Source: a virus
Direction: 5' to 3' (one strand)
Length of the DNA: 35,173 nucleotides
Virus record (IMG/VR): IMGVR_UViG_3300023174_000392
Coordinates: 1-35,173 of that record
Part shown: piece by piece, positions 12,214 to 18,857 of the stretch
Layout of the letters: every line of letters starts with the position of its first letter
Position numbering within the stretch: the first letter of the stretch is position 1
The notes under the pieces: generated by a model
Database searches by the model: none
What the model saw: the letters and a program-made list of their open reading frames with translations, nothing else
What the model was told of the DNA's origin: nothing
Program-made: the position numbers and the translations under genes

Positions 12214-13013
12214 TACTTACCTTTAAGCGCCCTAAATGTTGCTTGATCAACAATTCCTGTTACTGGAAGTTGTTTCTTAGCCTGAAACTCTTTTACTGCT
12301 TTTTCAGTTCCTGGACCAAATGAACCATCTGCTTTTAACTTAAGAAGTGTTTGTACATTTTTAACTCCAGTACCTTTTGAACCAACCTTTAATGGGTTAA
12401 AAGATTTTGGAGCAGTAGATTTTGCTACAGGTTTTGCTGCAGGAGTTGAATCTTTAACTGCTGCGTCAGATGAGCCAACTTTAGAAAGCAATGGAAGATT
12501 TTCTTCTCCAGCATAAACTGGACGACCCCAACCTACAATTGCATTCATTAACTTAGGCTTATTATTCTTTACATAAGCACGAGTTTTTTCTACACACATG
12601 CCACCATTGCGTTGGTCACCCTTTGCAGTACCTGAAGTATTACCTTCAATAACCTGAATAGTTCCATCGCCGTTATTCTTAATGCAAAGACCAACATGTG
12701 AAATACGATTTACACCGTCATCTGGGAAATCAAAATAAATCCAGTCTCCTGGGGTTGGATCATCATTACGAGCATCTGCCCAACGATCCTTCTTCTTAAA
12801 CCAGTCAGACGCTGCTACTGTTGCTGCTGTTTTTGGAAAATCTTTTACTCCTGCTGTATATGCACACCAAGAAACAAATGATTGACACCATGGAAGAAAG
12901 TTTGCACCTGTCCACTTACCATATTTTGTTTCGTTATCTTTTGGACCTTCAATAGTCCCAATTTCTGCTTTAGCAATCTCAATAATTGCTTCTAATGAAC
13001 CTTTTACCGCCAC
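12213..13013 (-). CDS. lysA: CHAP endolysin with peptidoglycan-binding domain
   Basis: The start is GTG at 13013 (MAVKGSLEAII) behind TAGGAGG; an upstream in-frame ATG at 13070 has no ribosome site and lies in the promoter. Of 266 residues, about 1-165 are a CHAP amidase/endopeptidase: catalytic C43 in LPWCQSFVSW and H106 in ISHVGLC. A Pro/Ala-rich linker follows, then a PG_binding_1 domain at about 205-266 (LKVGSKGTGVKNVQTLL, KAVKEFQ, VTGIVD..T). It cleaves the host cell wall for lysis. It is transcribed from its own promoter. Confidence 0.93.
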   Translation of the reverse strand: MAVKGSLEAIIEIAKAEIGTIEGPKDNETKYGKWTGANFLPWCQSFVSWCAYTAGVKDFPKTAATVAASDWFKKKDRWADARNDDPTPGDWIYFDFPDDGVNRISHVGLCIKNNGDGTIQVIEGNTSGTAKGDQRNGGMCVEKTRAYVKNNKPKLMNAIVGWGRPVYAGEENLPLLSKVGSSDAAVKDSTPAAKPVAKSTAPKSFNPLKVGSKGTGVKNVQTLLKLKADGSFGPGTEKAVKEFQAKKQLPVTGIVDQATFRALKGK

Positions 13014-13041
13014 CGAAAACCTCCTAAAGTTTTGTATTATA

Positions 13042-13070
13042 AGTATATCAAAGAATGAGCCTTTTTGCAA
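13042..13070 (-). promoter_or_regulatory. Endolysin promoter
   Basis: On the minus strand TTGCAA (13070-13065), a 17-base spacer, then TATACT (13047-13042). The start is expected near 13035, giving a short leader with TAGGAGG before the GTG at 13013. A TATAAT also overlaps at 13036-13041. Confidence 0.65.
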
Positions 13071-13104
13071 CTTGCTCAGGTTGTCCCAGGTAGCGTCCTG
13101 AAAT

Positions 13105-13521
13105 TTAGTTTATTGCTATTTGTTTTGGCTTTTTATCTTCAGGAATGATACGATCTACATTAATATGTAGCATACCATCCTTTAGTTCTGCCCCAGTTAC
13201 TTCCATATATTCACCAAGAGCAAATGATCGTACAAATTTACGACCAGCAATACCCTTGTGAACTACTTCAGCATCTGTTGACTCTACAATTTCACCCTTG
13301 ATAATCAATGTACCATTGTCTACAGAAACATCAATGTCTTCTTTTGAAAATCCAGCAAGAGCGATTGAAATCCTGTATGTATCTTCATCTAATTTTAGAA
13401 GATCATATGGAGGGTATGATTGTGAATTGATTTTGTGTGCATTGTTAAGACGACCCAACTCTCTGTTGAATCCAATAAAAAAAGGATCATTGAATAGATC
13501 CATTGCAAAGTTTGTTACCAT
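13105..13521 (-). CDS. hsp20: Small heat-shock protein Hsp20/IbpA-like
   Basis: 138 residues with the alpha-crystallin domain: YDLLKLDEDTYRISIALAGFSKEDIDVSV, NGTLIIKG, RKFVRSFALGEYMEVTGAEL and DGMLHINVDR, ending IPEDKKPKQIAIN. The N-terminal NDPFFIGFNREL fits IbpA. Such ATP-independent chaperones hold unfolded proteins as oligomers. Phage copies are well known, notably in cyanophages, and may aid virion assembly. The start at 13521 has AAAGGGG upstream and a leader of about 50 bases from an extended -10 promoter next to tRNA-Gly. Confidence 0.92.
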   Translation of the reverse strand: MVTNFAMDLFNDPFFIGFNRELGRLNNAHKINSQSYPPYDLLKLDEDTYRISIALAGFSKEDIDVSVDNGTLIIKGEIVESTDAEVVHKGIAGRKFVRSFALGEYMEVTGAELKDGMLHINVDRIIPEDKKPKQIAIN

Positions 13522-13576
13522 TTTATTCCCCTTTCAAGCGAATAAGTTAATGTACCCCCGTAGGCAGTACAACACT

Positions 13577-13585
13577 ATTATATCA
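13577..13585 (-). promoter_or_regulatory. Extended -10 promoter for hsp20
   Basis: TGA-TATAAT on the minus strand, directly after the 3' end of tRNA-Gly (13592). The leader of about 50 bases carries AAAGGGG before the ATG at 13521. Same TGN-TATAAT form as the HNH promoters, but here leadered. Confidence 0.6.
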
Positions 13586-13591
13586 AACTTT

Positions 13592-13667
13592 TGGAGCAAA
13601 AGACGAGACTTGAACTCGCAACATCTACCTTGGCAAGGTAGTACTCTACCAATTGAGCTACTTTTGC
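13592..13667 (-). tRNA. tRNA-Gly(GCC), CCA encoded
   Basis: On the minus strand, acceptor GCAAAAG/CTTTTGC, T8 A9, D arm GCTC/GAGT, anticodon stem CTACC/GGTAG with loop TTGCCAA (anticodon GCC), and T arm GCGAG/CTCGT. Discriminator T is followed by CCA at 13594-13592. The first ten bases are shared with the end of the upstream HNH gene, whose UAG stop is tRNA bases 8-10. Confidence 0.93.
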
Positions 13668-13990
13668 ATACGATTCCATGTCCGTGCCTTATGGCAATTA
13701 GAACATATTAAATCGCATTTATTTATTTCTTGTATAACTTGATCTATAGTACCAGAACTTGCTAGCCAACTAACAGTTTTTATTTTATTATCTTCTGTAT
13801 GGTCATACTCCATTATATAATATGGATATTTTATTCCACAGTCCATACATGGATTAGATTCTTTTTGTTTACGTACATAATCTCTTACTTTTTCTCTATA
13901 TGTTTTATTTTTTTGTTTATTTTTTTCTATATTTTTAATGTAAGATTTTCTTTGTGCTTCTTTTTGTTTTTCTTTATCTTTATAAGGCAT
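13658..13990 (-). CDS. HNH endonuclease, ends inside tRNA-Gly
   Basis: 110 residues. A highly basic helical N-terminus (YKDKEKQKEAQRKSYIKNIEK) is followed by CMDCGIKYPYYIMEYDHTEDN and CDLICSNCHKART, i.e. two CxxC zinc pairs around the D-H catalytic core of the HNH family seen in many phages and plasmids. It differs from the endonuclease VII-type HNH proteins at 2045 and 23258. It lies between tRNA-Asn and tRNA-Gly. Its last codons MQK and UAG stop are also the tRNA-Gly 5' end. It has its own leaderless extended -10 promoter. A mobile-endonuclease role is inferred. Confidence 0.85.
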   Translation of the reverse strand: MPYKDKEKQKEAQRKSYIKNIEKNKQKNKTYREKVRDYVRKQKESNPCMDCGIKYPYYIMEYDHTEDNKIKTVSWLASSGTIDQVIQEINKCDLICSNCHKARTWNRMQK

Positions 13991-13996
13991 GGTTCA

Positions 13997-14005
13997 ATTA
14001 TATCA
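13997..14005 (-). promoter_or_regulatory. Extended -10 promoter of the second HNH/tRNA cassette
   Basis: TGA-TATAAT on the minus strand, six bases (TGAACC) before the HNH ATG at 13990, so the message is probably leaderless. It lies just beyond the 3' end of tRNA-Asn (14033). Same element and spacing as at 2030-2038. Confidence 0.7.
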
Positions 14006-14032
14006 TACATTTAGAACCTTTTATATAAATTG

Positions 14033-14105
14033 CTGGTCTGGCAGGTCACGATCCTGCGACATCCGAATTAACAGTTCGGCGCTCTACCAACTGAGCTACA
14101 GACCA
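14033..14105 (-). tRNA. tRNA-Asn(GUU)
   Basis: On the minus strand, acceptor TGGTCTG/CAGACCA, D arm GCTC/GAGC, anticodon stem CCGAA/TTCGG with loop CTGTTAA (anticodon GTT), T arm GCAGG/CCTGC, discriminator G. CCA is not encoded. It starts seven bases after the subtilase stop and probably relies on read-through from that operon. Confidence 0.93.
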
Positions 14106-14112
14106 AAACCTA

Positions 14113-15000
14113 TTACTTCAAAAGCGAAGAATATTTTCCTGTTTTTGGTAGTGATGCTATAAAAACATCCCAAGATTCAGTTTTAATTTTACCCACTGCC
14201 ATAGATGCTGCTACTGCAGTTGCAACCGAAGTCCCACTCATTGCAGTCAGAACACCACGGTAGTCTGGAATTTTTAAACATGCTGCTCCAACAAAATCAA
14301 TACACACTCTTGAAACAAGACTTGTTGTATCATTAATATTACTGCTTGGAACTACTGTTCCATCAGCAACGGCACCTGCTACAGAATAAACCCCTTTTAC
14401 ACAAGCAGGAAAACCAATTTGATTTTTCTTAGAATCATTTCCAGTCGCTACAAAAGTTGCAATATTATTTGACTTTAAGGTTGCAACGGAAGATTCAAAT
14501 AAAGTATCTACAGGACAAGTACCTACTGCAAAATTACTTCTAGATTGACTAATAGATACAGCCTTTATATTAAACTTAGTTGAATTATTAGATACCCAAG
14601 CAAGTGCACGAGCCAAAGATCCGCCATCGTTGCGAATCATAGAAAATGTATCATAAACTTTCTCATCAGAGATACGAATAAATACAATTTTAATATTAGG
14701 ATTAATTACTGTTGCAATTTTTGACATATTAAAACCATGATCTGCACCTTTAATACTAAAATCTTTGATTGCTGCAGTGCCTTTTCCTTCAGAAAAAGAA
14801 TAAGTGCCTTTTGAATCTTTTAGCATTTGTCCATTTGGGCAAGTTGCTAATGTAAAACAGGCCTCATATACTATATTTGTAAACTTTGATGAATCAATTG
14901 CTGAATCAATAATTGCAATTGTTTGTGACTCTGCTGCTTGTGCTGGTTGAACCAATGTAAGTCCAAGTACTACTACCAATAAACCCACTGCTTTTTTCAT
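14113..15000 (-). CDS. Sec-exported subtilisin-like serine protease
   Basis: The start at 15000 (MKKAVGLLVVVLGLTLVQPAQA) is set by AAGGAG; a longer frame upstream has no site. Residues 1-22 are a clear signal peptide, cleaved after AQA. The peptidase S8 triad is complete: D32 in IAIIDSAID, H88 in GADHGFN, S258 in MSGTSVATA, with oxyanion N188 in ATGND. The mature enzyme (about 270 residues) has several cysteines fit for disulfides. A secreted protease is unusual cargo for a phage. It might process the exported proteins encoded nearby or attack host surface proteins. It follows a small Cys/His protein gene with overlapping ribosome site and stop. Confidence 0.9.
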   Translation of the reverse strand: MKKAVGLLVVVLGLTLVQPAQAAESQTIAIIDSAIDSSKFTNIVYEACFTLATCPNGQMLKDSKGTYSFSEGKGTAAIKDFSIKGADHGFNMSKIATVINPNIKIVFIRISDEKVYDTFSMIRNDGGSLARALAWVSNNSTKFNIKAVSISQSRSNFAVGTCPVDTLFESSVATLKSNNIATFVATGNDSKKNQIGFPACVKGVYSVAGAVADGTVVPSSNINDTTSLVSRVCIDFVGAACLKIPDYRGVLTAMSGTSVATAVAASMAVGKIKTESWDVFIASLPKTGKYSSLLK

Positions 15001-15008
15001 TTTTCTCC

Positions 15009-15200
15009 TTATACAATAAGACGGACTACATGGCAACATGGGTCACCACCGTCATCCCACTCTTTTATCTCTTCTTCACTCATATACTCATAACCACCAT
15101 CATGAGTATTACAATAAGGATCTGTTATCCATCCTCTTTCAATACCGTTTGAAAGCCAAATCATAAATTCGGCATCTTCAGTTTCGTTTTCTATGTGCAT
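15009..15200 (-). CDS. Actinophage small Cys/His protein, leaderless
   Basis: Sixty-three residues: FMIWLSNGIERGWITDPYCNTHDGG, then MSEEEIKEWDDGGDPCCHVVRLIV. 'W...gi..GwitdPyC.tHdg' with 'DPC.HvvR' is a pattern I recognise from many actinobacteriophage and actinobacterial proteins of unknown function. It is transcribed from a consensus promoter with six bases between -10 and ATG. Its stop overlaps the ribosome site of the subtilase gene, so the two are probably expressed together. Confidence 0.82.
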   Translation of the reverse strand: MHIENETEDAEFMIWLSNGIERGWITDPYCNTHDGGYEYMSEEEIKEWDDGGDPCCHVVRLIV

Positions 15201-15206
15201 ATTATA

Positions 15207-15235
15207 AGTATATCGCTAAACGCTTACCACGTCAA
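15207..15235 (-). promoter_or_regulatory. Consensus leaderless promoter inside the Ntn-hydrolase gene end
   Basis: On the minus strand TTGACG (15235-15230), 17-base spacer, TATACT (15212-15207), then TATAAT and ATG (15200). Geometry is the same as the promoters at 174 and 1285: TTGAC-N-17-TATACT-6-ATG. The -35 box lies within the last codons of the Ntn-hydrolase gene. Confidence 0.75.
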
Positions 15236-15746
15236 CTGGACCCATACAGGAGGGGCTAAATTTAATTGCTGCATTAACTGCACCAACTACACGTTTTCTT
15301 GCATCTTTAGCTTTTTCTGTGGCATTCATATATCCGTAAGCATATTCTGCACCTGAACCCATAGCCAGATATGGAACAGTATATTTAGATAAAGACATAT
15401 CAGCAGAACTATGCTCATAAATTTGACCACGAACTGCAATAATTAAACCAAGGTCACCATCTTTAGATGTGTCAACCCAAAAATCATTATAAAACTGTTT
15501 AAGTTGTTTAATAAACTTAGTTTGCATAAACTTATCTGTATCTTTAATATCGGGTACATAAGGATTAAAGTTATACCGAATACGCTCACCATCCATTGAT
15601 CCAGCATATCCAATTAAATACGGCCCTAACTTCCAAACCTTTGGACTTGTTAGTGCTAGAATAGTACCATCGTCTGATGCCCCACGGTCACCAGCCATAT
15701 AAATTTTATTATTTACTTCATCACGAACTACTGCAATACAAGTCAT
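15216..15746 (-). CDS. Proteasome/HslV-like Ntn hydrolase
   Basis: 176 residues starting M-T-C-I-A. After removal of Met, Thr2 becomes the N-terminal nucleophile. D20 in YMAGDRGAS and K36 in SPKVWKLG correspond to the Asp17/Lys33 pair of proteasome beta subunits. PYLIGYAGSMDG, LIIAVRGQIYEHS and YLAMGSGAEYAYGY follow the beta-subunit strand order, including the conserved GSG. The family occurs in environmental phages (MTCI-type proteins). No ATPase partner is in the window. Its own promoter and an RBS-masking repeat lie upstream. Confidence 0.85.
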   Translation of the reverse strand: MTCIAVVRDEVNNKIYMAGDRGASDDGTILALTSPKVWKLGPYLIGYAGSMDGERIRYNFNPYVPDIKDTDKFMQTKFIKQLKQFYNDFWVDTSKDGDLGLIIAVRGQIYEHSSADMSLSKYTVPYLAMGSGAEYAYGYMNATEKAKDARKRVVGAVNAAIKFSPSCMGPVDVVSV

Positions 15747-15753
15747 GCAGAAA

Positions 15754-15799
15754 CCCCTCCCAAAGCGATATATTCAAGTATATCATTCCCTAGGAGGGG
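15754..15799 (-). promoter_or_regulatory. RBS-masking inverted repeat
   Basis: On the minus strand CCCCTCC (15799-15793) is complementary to GGAGGGG (15760-15754), the ribosome site of the Ntn-hydrolase gene; with wobble pairs the stem reaches about 9 bp. Inside lies a second perfect repeat, GATATA/TATATC (15784-15779 and 15772-15767), that includes part of the -10 box. Only RNA from upstream promoters contains both arms. Confidence 0.6.
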
Positions 15800-15806
15800 C
15801 TGTCAA
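15777..15806 (-). promoter_or_regulatory. Promoter of the Ntn-hydrolase gene
   Basis: On the minus strand TTGACA (15806-15801), 18-base spacer, TATACT (15782-15777). The start near 15770 gives a short leader with GGGAGGGG eight bases before the ATG at 15746. The palindrome GATATA-6-TATATC overlaps the -10 box and could also be an operator. Confidence 0.75.
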
Positions 15807-15813
15807 ATAGGCT

Positions 15814-16116
15814 TTATTTTGCCTTACGTGAGCGTGATCTGCGCTCTTCTACTGCCATATCTTCTACAGTTACTGCATTTTTGTCTACCGTTGAGAAAGC
15901 AGCATTAATTTCATCTGCTGAAAGCTTGCCGTCATCCATAAATGCACGAGCAAGTTTTTCAACTACCGCTGCAACTGCTGTAAGACCTGCTACTGTAATA
16001 GCCTTCATTGTTGAAATACCAGCAATTGCTCCAGCACCAATGACTGCTAAACCATTAGCAGCAAATACTGCAACAATACGCATAAGGATATTCCAAATAT
16101 TTTTTACACCGTTCAT
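15814..16116 (-). CDS. Putative holin-like membrane protein
   Basis: The start at 16116 (MNGVKNIWNILMRIV) is set by GGGGAGGAA. In 100 residues, two hydrophobic segments (LMRIVAVFAANGLAVIGAGAIAGI and AITVAGLTAVAAVVEKLA) are followed by DDGKLSADEINAAFSTVDK and a very basic tail RRSRSRKAK. This matches the topology of small holins and resembles the second candidate at 6777. Which of them is the true holin cannot be decided from sequence. Overlapping ribosome site and neighbouring stop tie it to the membrane protein upstream. Confidence 0.65.
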   Translation of the reverse strand: MNGVKNIWNILMRIVAVFAANGLAVIGAGAIAGISTMKAITVAGLTAVAAVVEKLARAFMDDGKLSADEINAAFSTVDKNAVTVEDMAVEERRSRSRKAK

Positions 16117-16117
16117 G

Positions 16118-16300
16118 TTATTCCTCCCCTCTATGTCTAATTGGACTTGTAAGTATCCAAATAATAGTTGTCCATATGATTCCATATCCAACTATAACTT
16201 TTGCACTACCGTCCAATACTACCCAGGCAATAAACATTCCAAGGAGAGTCCATGCCTGATCTAGTAGATCGTTTACTATATTCTTTATTATTCTTACCAT
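16118..16300 (-). CDS. Small two-helix membrane protein
   Basis: Sixty residues: MVRIIKNIVNDLLDQAWTLLGMFIAWVVLDGSA, then VIVGYGIIWTTIIWILTSPIRHRGEE, two membrane helices with positive ends. AAGGAGG stands 7 bases before the ATG. It ends two bases before the next gene's start codon and overlaps the large exported protein by 7 bases. It may be a holin or holin partner/antiholin of the neighbouring membrane protein; this is inference from size and position. Confidence 0.72.
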   Translation of the reverse strand: MVRIIKNIVNDLLDQAWTLLGMFIAWVVLDGSAKVIVGYGIIWTTIIWILTSPIRHRGEE

Positions 16301-18756
16301 TTTTCATTCCTCCTTGAACCACCTGAATTTGTTCCTCCAGATGAACCTCCACTTGATGGTGCACTTGGTGCTGTACCACCTGTAGCCAAACCAACTGCAT
16401 TAAGTGCTGCTCCAGTTGCTACTACTGTTGCTACAACCATATTGGTTGCTTCTTTTCTTTCTGATGGAGTCATATCTGCTCCAATACTTCCAATTGCTGC
16501 TAATGCTGCTCCTGGATCTGTAAAGGCTGCATTTAATAGCGCCCCAGGATCTTGAACTAATTCAACATTTGCTGCAACTTCAGCAGTAATTACAAGTACT
16601 TCGCCAGATTCAGATGTTCTAACCGCTACTGGTGTTTCTGGTGGAAGATCAGCATATGATATTCCTGATGCTTTAACTTCTGCTGCCGAAATTGATTCTC
16701 CTGGTTTAAGATCTGCTACTAATGCTGCTACCACAATATCTTTTTGTTCTTCAGTTAATTCCTTGCCATCTTTTGCTTCCGCAATTATTTCTTTTAGTTC
16801 TTCTTCCTTTGCTTGAGCCTTTTCTTCTTCAGCCTTTGCCTCTTCTAATTCTTTTTGTTTTGCTTCTGCTTCTGCTTTAGCATCTTCTTCTGCTTGTCTA
16901 GCAGCCTCTGCTTCTGCTTCTTTAGCTTCTGCTTCTGCAATTGCATCTAATTCAGCCTGTCGTGCTGCTTCTGCTTCAGCTTCTAATCTTTCTGCTTCCG
17001 CTTTTGCTTCTTCTTCGGCTTTGGCTTCTGCTTCTGCTTGTGCTTTAGCAGCCTCTTCTTCTGCTGCTATACGATCAGCCTCTGCTTTTTCTGCAGCCGC
17101 TTGTGCTGCTGCGGCTTCTTCTTCTGCCGCAATTCTATCTGCTTCCGCTTTTGCTGCGGCTTCTTCTGCAGCTTTTGCTTCTGCAGCCGCTTGTGCTGCT
17201 GCCGCTTCTGCGGCTCTAGCATTTGCTTCTGCTATTGCTGCTTGTCTTTCCGCTTCAGCTCTTGCTGCTGCCTGTCTTACAGATTCTTCTGCAGATAAAG
17301 TATTCTGAACAATTACATCTGCTGCAGATACTGAAGATCCCATAGCGGAAACTGCCTGTTCAACAAGGACTAATGCTGAATCTAGTTGTGATTTTGCAGT
17401 TTGTACTTGACCTTGCCAGTAAATAACTTGTTGATTTGCTGCTGTTAGATTTGCTTGTGCTGTTTGCAATTCTTGTTGTGCTGCATTAATTTCAGACTGT
17501 AAAGCAGTTTTACTTGACATTAATCCAGATAATACTTGCTGTGCTGCAGTTAGAGCTAATTGTGCTGCAGTTAAATTAGCCTGTGCAGCTGTTAGCTGTG
17601 CCGAAAGATTACTATTTGGTGGAGCAGGGACATATGCGGTATAGTTAGGATTAGTTATATTTGCTGTATAATTAAATGTATTACCAGAGTTTGTTTGTAC
17701 AGTTATTGGAACATTTGATGATTGAAGTTGATTATTTACAATTTTATTAATTTGAACTGGATTTGTTCTAGTATTACCAGGCATACCAACTGATGCAATA
17801 TCTGCAATCCATTCGCCAGTAATAGGGTTTACATCAGCATCAAATGTCATATATGTGGTTGCTGTTGATGGTGCATGTGTAGCATATGGAACAACATTCC
17901 ATTCAACTAAAAGGGTATTAATTGTTGTTGAATATCTAACATAGGTTGATGCATCAACATTCCACCAGTCACGGAAGTTAATATAAACTGCTGGAGCATT
18001 TCCACCCCAACCTTGTGGCTGTCCAAATGATATCAATCCATTTGTGGCAACATATACGTCTGTGTATGTTTGATCTCCAAGTCTGAGGGCGTAAGGTAAT
18101 GTCATTTTAAATGCCCAGTCATCATCTTTAGGAAGATCTGTAGTTTGTGGATTACCAGCATTTTCTAAGTTAATTTGATTTGTAATAGCTGTAACACTTT
18201 CTTGACTAGAAAGTACTGTAGCACTATCAGAAAGAACTATTGCTGTTTGGCTATCAATTTGACCATTAAGGGCTGTCATGCTTTCATTTAAAGATAATAC
18301 TGTTGCTGATTCTGTGGCTACTACTTGTGCCATCGCTGTTTGAGTTTCTACCGCTTGGGCCAAGGAATTCTGAGTAGATATTACATTATTGACAGCCACA
18401 GTAGCACTATCTACTACTGTTTGAGCCTGTTGAATAGAGGTATTAGCCTGTGTGATAGTGGCTGTAATAGTCTCTGTAGGGCTTGTAATGGCTGTTGCTT
18501 GGGTCTCTATGACTGCCGTGGTAGTTTCAGCCTGAGTAATTGTAGCCTGGGCTACCTCAATTATGGCTGTAGCACTTTCTACTGTTGTATTTACTATAAC
18601 TGTTGAAGAAGAATTTATTGTTGCAGTTGATGTATCAGATGTAGATACTTGGTTTGTTATTTCATTTTCTGCATGAGCATGATCAAAAGGGGCTACCATG
18701 AGCCATAAAACCACTAAAAGTCCCACCAAACCACTCTTTAGCAGGAAAGATTTAAT
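16294..18756 (-). CDS. Large exported coiled-coil surface/tail-like protein, probable ATT start
   Basis: With a TTG start at 18729 the signal peptide would lack its basic end. Extending nine codons to ATT (18756-18754, directly after an in-frame TGA) gives an ideal one, with start residue then KSFLLKSGLVGLLVVLW...APFDHAHA. About 820 residues. After the signal come Thr/Ala/Gln-rich helical repeats, then a beta domain at about 200-360 (VYVATNGLISFG, VYINFRDWW, LLVEWNVVPY). A long Ala/Glu/Lys coiled coil follows (TolA-like, with two AEADRIAAEEEAA repeats), then a small globular part and a Gly/Ser-rich tail. It looks like an exported or virion fibre protein. Confidence 0.75.
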   Translation of the reverse strand: MKSFLLKSGLVGLLVVLWLMVAPFDHAHAENEITNQVSTSDTSTATINSSSTVIVNTTVESATAIIEVAQATITQAETTTAVIETQATAITSPTETITATITQANTSIQQAQTVVDSATVAVNNVISTQNSLAQAVETQTAMAQVVATESATVLSLNESMTALNGQIDSQTAIVLSDSATVLSSQESVTAITNQINLENAGNPQTTDLPKDDDWAFKMTLPYALRLGDQTYTDVYVATNGLISFGQPQGWGGNAPAVYINFRDWWNVDASTYVRYSTTINTLLVEWNVVPYATHAPSTATTYMTFDADVNPITGEWIADIASVGMPGNTRTNPVQINKIVNNQLQSSNVPITVQTNSGNTFNYTANITNPNYTAYVPAPPNSNLSAQLTAAQANLTAAQLALTAAQQVLSGLMSSKTALQSEINAAQQELQTAQANLTAANQQVIYWQGQVQTAKSQLDSALVLVEQAVSAMGSSVSAADVIVQNTLSAEESVRQAAARAEAERQAAIAEANARAAEAAAAQAAAEAKAAEEAAAKAEADRIAAEEEAAAAQAAAEKAEADRIAAEEEAAKAQAEAEAKAEEEAKAEAERLEAEAEAARQAELDAIAEAEAKEAEAEAARQAEEDAKAEAEAKQKELEEAKAEEEKAQAKEEELKEIIAEAKDGKELTEEQKDIVVAALVADLKPGESISAAEVKASGISYADLPPETPVAVRTSESGEVLVITAEVAANVELVQDPGALLNAAFTDPGAALAAIGSIGADMTPSERKEATNMVVATVVATGAALNAVGLATGGTAPSAPSSGGSSGGTNSGGSRRNEKW
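16790..17300 (-). repeat. Low-complexity coiled-coil repeat region within the exported protein
   Basis: The coding sequence repeats GCW-GAR-rich codons for Ala, Glu, Lys and Gln with no exact period. AEADRIAAEEEAA occurs twice and AEAEAARQAE twice. On the plus strand this gives an artificial Ala/Ser-rich open frame. The product is a long continuous helix of about 170 residues. Such regions expand and contract easily, so the length may differ among related phages. Confidence 0.7.
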
Positions 18757-18793
18757 GTTGGGTCACATCCTTTCCAAGATGTTTGATAACCCT

Positions 18794-18802
18794 ATTATAT
18801 CA
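18794..18802 (-). promoter_or_regulatory. Extended -10 promoter for the 820-residue exported protein
   Basis: TGA-TATAAT on the minus strand, located between the terminator of the upstream gene and the coding region. Leader of about 30 bases with GGAAAGG; the nearest plausible start is ATT at 18756, about 12 bases after it. Confidence 0.62.
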
Positions 18803-18813
18803 TTTTATGTAAC

Positions 18814-18844
18814 AAAAAAGGGGGCTAGCACTTGGCTAACCCCC
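18814..18844 (-). terminator. Strong intrinsic terminator after the 574-residue protein
   Basis: On the minus strand GGGGG-T-TAGCC, loop, GGCTA... forms a 10-bp hairpin (18840-18844 with 18820-18824, inner 18835-18838 with 18826-18829, one G-U) followed by six T residues (18819-18814). It stands 14 bases after the stop at 18858. It is the best terminator in the window, which fits a strongly expressed gene. Confidence 0.88.
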
Positions 18845-18857
18845 TAATTTGATTTAA

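Noticed and set aside
13055-13100. GAGC...GCTC inverted repeat between hsp20 and the endolysin as a terminator
   Set aside because: The stem is only 4-5 bp with a long loop and no T-run follows; it overlaps the endolysin promoter instead.
17021-17308. Long Ala/Ser-rich open frames on the plus strand
   Set aside because: They are the antisense of the low-complexity coiled-coil coding region; composition, lack of ribosome sites and overlap with a clear gene show they are shadows.
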